40,034 bases of DNA. Origin: Minisyncoccota bacterium (lineage in GTDB: Bacteria > Patescibacteriota > Minisyncoccia > Phycocordibacterales > JACZSL01). Below, one piece after another: positions 36,299 to 40,034 of this stretch. The DNA lies in the NCBI GenBank assembly GCA_028280145.1, contig JANQMM010000057.1, forward strand, positions 1 through 40,034, read 5' to 3'. A model generated the notes under the pieces. The model searched no databases, had not been told where the DNA came from, and saw nothing but the letters and a program-made list of their open reading frames with translations. The stretch's first letter is position 1, and the number at the start of each line of letters is the position of its first letter. The translations under genes were made by a program, and so were the position numbers.

Positions 36299-38485
36299 AT
36301 GTCTAAGGACACTGAAATTGCACTCAGATTGATATTTGGGGCACTTGTACTTACATCTCTTATCGGAGGTGTTGGCTTTTTTGGCTTGCAAGCCTCCAGT
36401 GATATAGAAGATTCATTCATCGAATTTCGTAACACCAAAATACCGGTTATTATTTCCGCTACCGAGATCAGTGACTATGTTAAGCGGGCCGAGGGAAGTC
36501 TCTATTTTTATTTACTGCTACAAAGCCAGGGAAATAAGAACAAATTCTTTGCCAACCTTGATGCTTTGGATAAGGAAATTTCAACTCTGGCTTCTCTTGA
36601 GGAAGACGATGAAGAAGAGTACGAGGAGTCAGAAAGCATTGTGGAAGCGGAAGAAGAAGCCATCGAAGAGTTGTCGGAACTTAGTGAAGAGATGCGCATG
36701 GTTGGAGCGCAGTTGATTGAGTTACGCGACTCTCCTGATTTTATCGAAAATGGAGGCTTTAATGATGCTACATATCTTGAACTGTTTGATTCTATGATAC
36801 GTACTGTGGCTACAGCACGTGACGTGAGTGTCGAGTTTGCTCGTTTTGAGGCGGATGAGTTGAGTCACCAAATTGTTTTGGAAGTGGCTATAGAAATGCA
36901 AAGCTCTGTGCGGCAAGTGGAGACTCTTTTACAGCGACATATACTGTTGGGTGATGAAGCAGCCGAAGATGCCTACTTTAAGGAACGTGCGCGTCTTGTG
37001 GAGCAAGTTGCTATTTTAAATGACCGAGCATTGGGCGAGACGGGAAAGGGTATCGCAGAGGGCTTGGAAGAGATGTTGATCACGTTTGAAAATATAGCTC
37101 AAGCTCTTATTGAGGAACATCAACATCATCACCACGAAGATTCGGAACACATACATGAGGGCATTCACCACTCGAGTCTTCTCTCAGAGCTTGGGAGTAT
37201 TGTTTCTTCAATGAATGAAGCAGGTATTGAGTTGGTCAAAGATCAAGCACTCTTCTTAAGTCGTAGTGAAGAATTGGTGAATACGGCACAAACTTCGGAA
37301 CGCAACATGATCATTGTGATGATCGCGGCAATATTATTTGCGATAGGAGTAAGTGTTGTTACAGGATACTACATCACACGGCTGCTTCGTTTAGGGCAGG
37401 CTGAAAGCCTGTTTCGCAGGGACATCCTCGACACGCTACCGGAAGCGTTGTTCCTTACCAGCGAAGAGGGAATCATCCGACAGATAAACCCGAGTGTGGA
37501 ACGCCTCTTCGGATATACTCCAAAAGAGCTTGTCGGCACTTCGATAGCAAACTTTTTTGCCTCTTCGGCAACACCTAAGGAGTACTCTACAAATATACTT
37601 CAGGCCATCGGCTTGCATGAGCTTGGAACAAACGTTAATGCCAAGGGATACACCATGAACATGACAACAAAGGACAAGAAAAGTATACCCGCACGGTTGT
37701 ATTGTCGTATCATACACAAGAAAAACGAAGAATCTCCTTACATACTCTTTGTGATACTCGACAGACGAACAGAAATTGAACTGGACAATATGAAACGAGA
37801 ATTTGTATCAGTTGCCTCACATCAACTGCGCACACCACTTACTGCAATGCGTGGCAATATTGAAAATCTACTCGATGGCATCTTTGGAGACTTCACTGAG
37901 GATCAGCGCGAAGTACTGCGAGACACTTCCTTTGCGGCGGAACGTTTGATAAATCTCATCAATGAATTTTTGGATGTCTCGCGAATACAAAAAGGAACCC
38001 TTGAGCTCACCATAACAGATGTCAATATATCAGAAGTCATACGATCGGTAATAGGGGAACTTAGAGATTATGCCAAGCGGCATCGCGTTACGCTTTCATT
38101 ACATATCCCAAAGAAAGATGTCTTTGTGTCCGGAGATGAACTTCGTGTGCGTCAGGTTGTACAAAATCTCGTCGATAATGCAATCAAATACAGCTCTCCG
38201 AAGAATCCCGATGTCTGTATAGAAATCTCTAAGGCCAAGGATAATATGATCGAGGTCATAATTGCAGACAACGGTATTGGTATCCCGGAGAGAGAACAGG
38301 ATAAGTTGTTCAACCGCTTTTTCCGAGCATCAAATGTCTCAAAAGTTGGCAGTAGCGGCACGGGACTGGGCTTGTATATTGTTAAAACAATTATACAAAA
38401 ACATGGCGGGAAAATCTGGTTTGACTCAAAAGAAGACAAAGGTACTGCTTTCCATTTTCTATTACCCGTTTCAAAGAAATCATAA
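36299..38485 (+). CDS. Membrane sensor histidine kinase with His-rich sensor segment and PAS domain
   Basis: Two TM segments flanking a helical sensor containing EEHQHHHHEDSEHIHEGIHHSS; PAS; FVSVASHQLRTPLTAMRGNIENLL; HATPase motifs. Confidence 0.92.
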   Translation: MSKDTEIALRLIFGALVLTSLIGGVGFFGLQASSDIEDSFIEFRNTKIPVIISATEISDYVKRAEGSLYFYLLLQSQGNKNKFFANLDALDKEISTLASLEEDDEEEYEESESIVEAEEEAIEELSELSEEMRMVGAQLIELRDSPDFIENGGFNDATYLELFDSMIRTVATARDVSVEFARFEADELSHQIVLEVAIEMQSSVRQVETLLQRHILLGDEAAEDAYFKERARLVEQVAILNDRALGETGKGIAEGLEEMLITFENIAQALIEEHQHHHHEDSEHIHEGIHHSSLLSELGSIVSSMNEAGIELVKDQALFLSRSEELVNTAQTSERNMIIVMIAAILFAIGVSVVTGYYITRLLRLGQAESLFRRDILDTLPEALFLTSEEGIIRQINPSVERLFGYTPKELVGTSIANFFASSATPKEYSTNILQAIGLHELGTNVNAKGYTMNMTTKDKKSIPARLYCRIIHKKNEESPYILFVILDRRTEIELDNMKREFVSVASHQLRTPLTAMRGNIENLLDGIFGDFTEDQREVLRDTSFAAERLINLINEFLDVSRIQKGTLELTITDVNISEVIRSVIGELRDYAKRHRVTLSLHIPKKDVFVSGDELRVRQVVQNLVDNAIKYSSPKNPDVCIEISKAKDNMIEVIIADNGIGIPEREQDKLFNRFFRASNVSKVGSSGTGLGLYIVKTIIQKHGGKIWFDSKEDKGTAFHFLLPVSKKS

Positions 38486-38487
38486 TT

Positions 38488-38895
38488 ATGTCACTTGAAA
38501 ACAAAAAAATTCTACTTGTCGAAGATGATGAACAGATAAATCGGGTGTTCCGAGATCGGTTGGCGCAAGCCGGAGCTGATGTTATTTCGGTATTCGACGG
38601 ACATCAGGCTCTACAAACACTCAAAGCCGGGGAAAGTATCGATCTGATCCTGACTGATCTGTCCATGCCTCAGCTGAGTGGCTATGACATGTTGCATTTG
38701 CTTCGATCAGACACACAGACCACTAATATTCCTGTCCTGGTGCTCACCAACACAAGTAACCATACTTCATTTAATAGCCAGTTTGGGCAACAGGTCGACA
38801 TAGCGATCGCGCTTAAGAGTGACATCAGACCGGCACAGATCGTTGAAAAAGCGGAAACATTAATAGCTAATAATGCTAAACATCATGGACAATAA
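38488..38895 (+). CDS. Receiver-only response regulator
   Basis: KILLVEDDEQINRVF…LILTDLSMPQLSGYDML…VLVLTN…ALKSDI. Confidence 0.88.
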   Translation: MSLENKKILLVEDDEQINRVFRDRLAQAGADVISVFDGHQALQTLKAGESIDLILTDLSMPQLSGYDMLHLLRSDTQTTNIPVLVLTNTSNHTSFNSQFGQQVDIAIALKSDIRPAQIVEKAETLIANNAKHHGQ

Positions 38896-39265
38896 AAAAG
38901 CAAGAATTCTTCTATGCGAAGACGATGAATTTATCAGGAAATCATATGCGGCGCGACTCAAAGCGGAAGGGTATGAACCGATTCTTGCGATAAACGGAGA
39001 AGAGGCGAGCCAAAAAATAGTTTCAGAGAAACCCGACCTTGTACTGCTTGATATTATGATGCCCGTAAAGGACGGCTTTACTGTTCTCAAAGAAGCAAAA
39101 GAAAACGGTGAGATCAAAGATATTCCTATCGTTGTTTTCTCTAACCTTGGACAAGAAACCGATATCCAGGAAGCGATGTCGCTTGGTGCCGTTGATTACC
39201 TCACCAAATCAAACTTAACCATGAAGGAAATGATCGCAAAGATAGAAGAACACCTTTCTCAATGA
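38885..39265 (+). CDS. Receiver-only response regulator
   Basis: RILLCEDDEFIRKSY…LVLLDIMMPVKDGFTVL…VVFSNLGQETD…YLTKSN; 11-nt overlap with previous CDS. Confidence 0.9.
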   Translation: MDNKKARILLCEDDEFIRKSYAARLKAEGYEPILAINGEEASQKIVSEKPDLVLLDIMMPVKDGFTVLKEAKENGEIKDIPIVVFSNLGQETDIQEAMSLGAVDYLTKSNLTMKEMIAKIEEHLSQ

Positions 39266-39289
39266 TCCGCTCTATTTGACTTAGTAGAC

Positions 39290-39321
39290 AGCAAAAAACT
39301 CCCTAAGGGGAGTTTTTTGCT
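39290..39321. terminator. Bidirectional terminator
   Basis: AGCAAAAAACTCCC-TAAG-GGGAGTTTTTTGCT, perfect 14-bp stem between convergent genes. Confidence 0.9.
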
Positions 39322-39333
39322 CTTGGAGGGGTC

Positions 39334-39555
39334 TTACGCCGCTTCTTTGTATTCAACACCTTCATCCTTAAGTTTCATTGCTTGCCCTTCACTAAGAAAC
39401 TTGAACATGTTCGCGTCGCATAATCCACATTGCCCACGCGCCGAATAGCGACCTTTTTCGTTCTTTTCGACACGAAGACTGGTCATTTTTTGCATTTGGT
39501 GTTCTTCGCCTTTTTGATGACGACATTTCATGCAAAGCGCTTCTAATTCAGCCAT
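39334..39555 (-). CDS. DUF5679-like zinc-ribbon protein
   Basis: ALCMKCRHQ…MTSLRVEKNEKGRYSARGQCGLCDANMFKFL; two CxxC pairs. Confidence 0.7.
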   Translation of the reverse strand: MAELEALCMKCRHQKGEEHQMQKMTSLRVEKNEKGRYSARGQCGLCDANMFKFLSEGQAMKLKDEGVEYKEAA

Positions 39556-39657
39556 ATGCCTGTAGTGATTAGTGATTAATACCTATTTACCAGTATACAC
39601 CCTTGTATGGGCATATTTAACTGAATGTGGGGACATCCAAAAAGGACACGGTATGCC

Positions 39658-39686
39658 TTTACAAAGCGGAAAAGAGTCCCTATAAT
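39658..39686 (+). promoter_or_regulatory. Sigma70-type promoter
   Basis: TTTACA-N17-TATAAT. Confidence 0.8.
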
Positions 39687-39691
39687 GTGCA

Positions 39692-39795
39692 AATCTGTTC
39701 GCAATACACGATTTTCACAGTAGTTTGTGTCAGATATTTGGGTCCGCCGATGAAGATCGGTGAGTAATGTACATTAAAGGCCTCTTGAGAGGCTA
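39692..39795 (+). other. Structured 5' leader with three consecutive stem-loops
   Basis: ATCTG…ACAC…GTGT-CAGAT; CCGAT-GAAG-ATCGG; GCCTCT-TG-AGAGGC; followed by AAGGGA SD and GTG. Confidence 0.5.
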
Positions 39796-39807
39796 AGGGA
39801 AATAATA

Positions 39808-40034
39808 GTGAATAGAGAACAGGCTTTGTTAGCTCGAGCACAGGCAACCTTGGCAAACAGCGTCGTGGCGGTGATTCCCGGTGAAGAAGAGCGGCTTCCG
39901 CGCCTTATCGCCAGATGCGAAAGGCAAGTGGATGAACTTAGCGCTCGCATCAGGGCACTCAGCGCAATGGACAGACTGACGCAAGACGAAAGGCTCGAGC
40001 TGGAGCGCTCCGAAGAGCAACGTCGCGTCTGGAA
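39808..40034 (+). CDS. Hypothetical protein, GTG start, 3'-truncated by window edge
   Basis: Open frame to window end: (M)NREQALLARAQATLANSVVAVIPGEEERLPRLIARCERQVDELSARIRALSAMDRLTQDERLELERSEEQRRVW; AAGGGA-N7-GTG. Confidence 0.65.
   Translation, partial: MNREQALLARAQATLANSVVAVIPGEEERLPRLIARCERQVDELSARIRALSAMDRLTQDERLELERSEEQRRVW

Noticed and set aside
39829-40020. Minus-strand 63-aa ORF at the right edge
   Set aside because: Antisense to a better-supported GTG-start plus-strand CDS with SD and promoter.
1-40034. CRISPR arrays, IS elements, rRNA, recoded UGA
   Set aside because: No spaced direct-repeat series, transposase motif or rRNA segment was seen; TGA is used as a normal stop in several genes (e.g. 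15935).

Overview
The window is a compact, gene-dense bacterial chromosome segment using the standard stop codons. Gene content and style suggest a reduced genome of the Patescibacteria/CPR type; this is inference and not tested. Recognisable content: FMN reductase, COG4339-like HD protein, PNPOx-like protein, class I GATase, ATP-grasp, GIY-YIG, LamG surface protein, VanY-like M15 peptidase, class I RNR (nrdA/nrdB), a His-motif membrane protein plus CcdA-like pair, SurA-N-like protein, histidine phosphatase, Cys-rich Kazal-like protein, Bcp peroxiredoxin, Obg, VIT1/CCC1, DUF4349-like protein, type IV pilin-like protein, cupredoxin-fold protein, YgjP-like metallopeptidase, FKBP, Tgt, HAD, UvrB, UvrA, UvrC, two histidine kinases with three receiver-only regulators, an NSS transporter, Ddl, tRNA-Ala(UGC) and a DUF5679-like protein. 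No CRISPR array, IS element or rRNA was seen. The best leads are: (1) a recurrent promoter arrangement in which a -10 hexamer lies exactly 6-7 nt upstream of the ATG at 11 genes, implying widespread leaderless mRNAs and correcting several starts; (2) a cysteine-free UvrC that lacks the usual Fe-S cysteines and the C-terminal HhH region; (3) a strong promoter, a three-hairpin leader and a GTG-start CDS at the right edge that the ORF track missed; (4) a histidine kinase with a His-rich sensor segment, and two-component clusters whose regulators have no output domains; (5) a cupredoxin-fold protein that appears to have lost its copper ligands; (6) a small orphan gene antisense between uvrA and uvrC. 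All family calls are from motif recognition by eye, with no database search.
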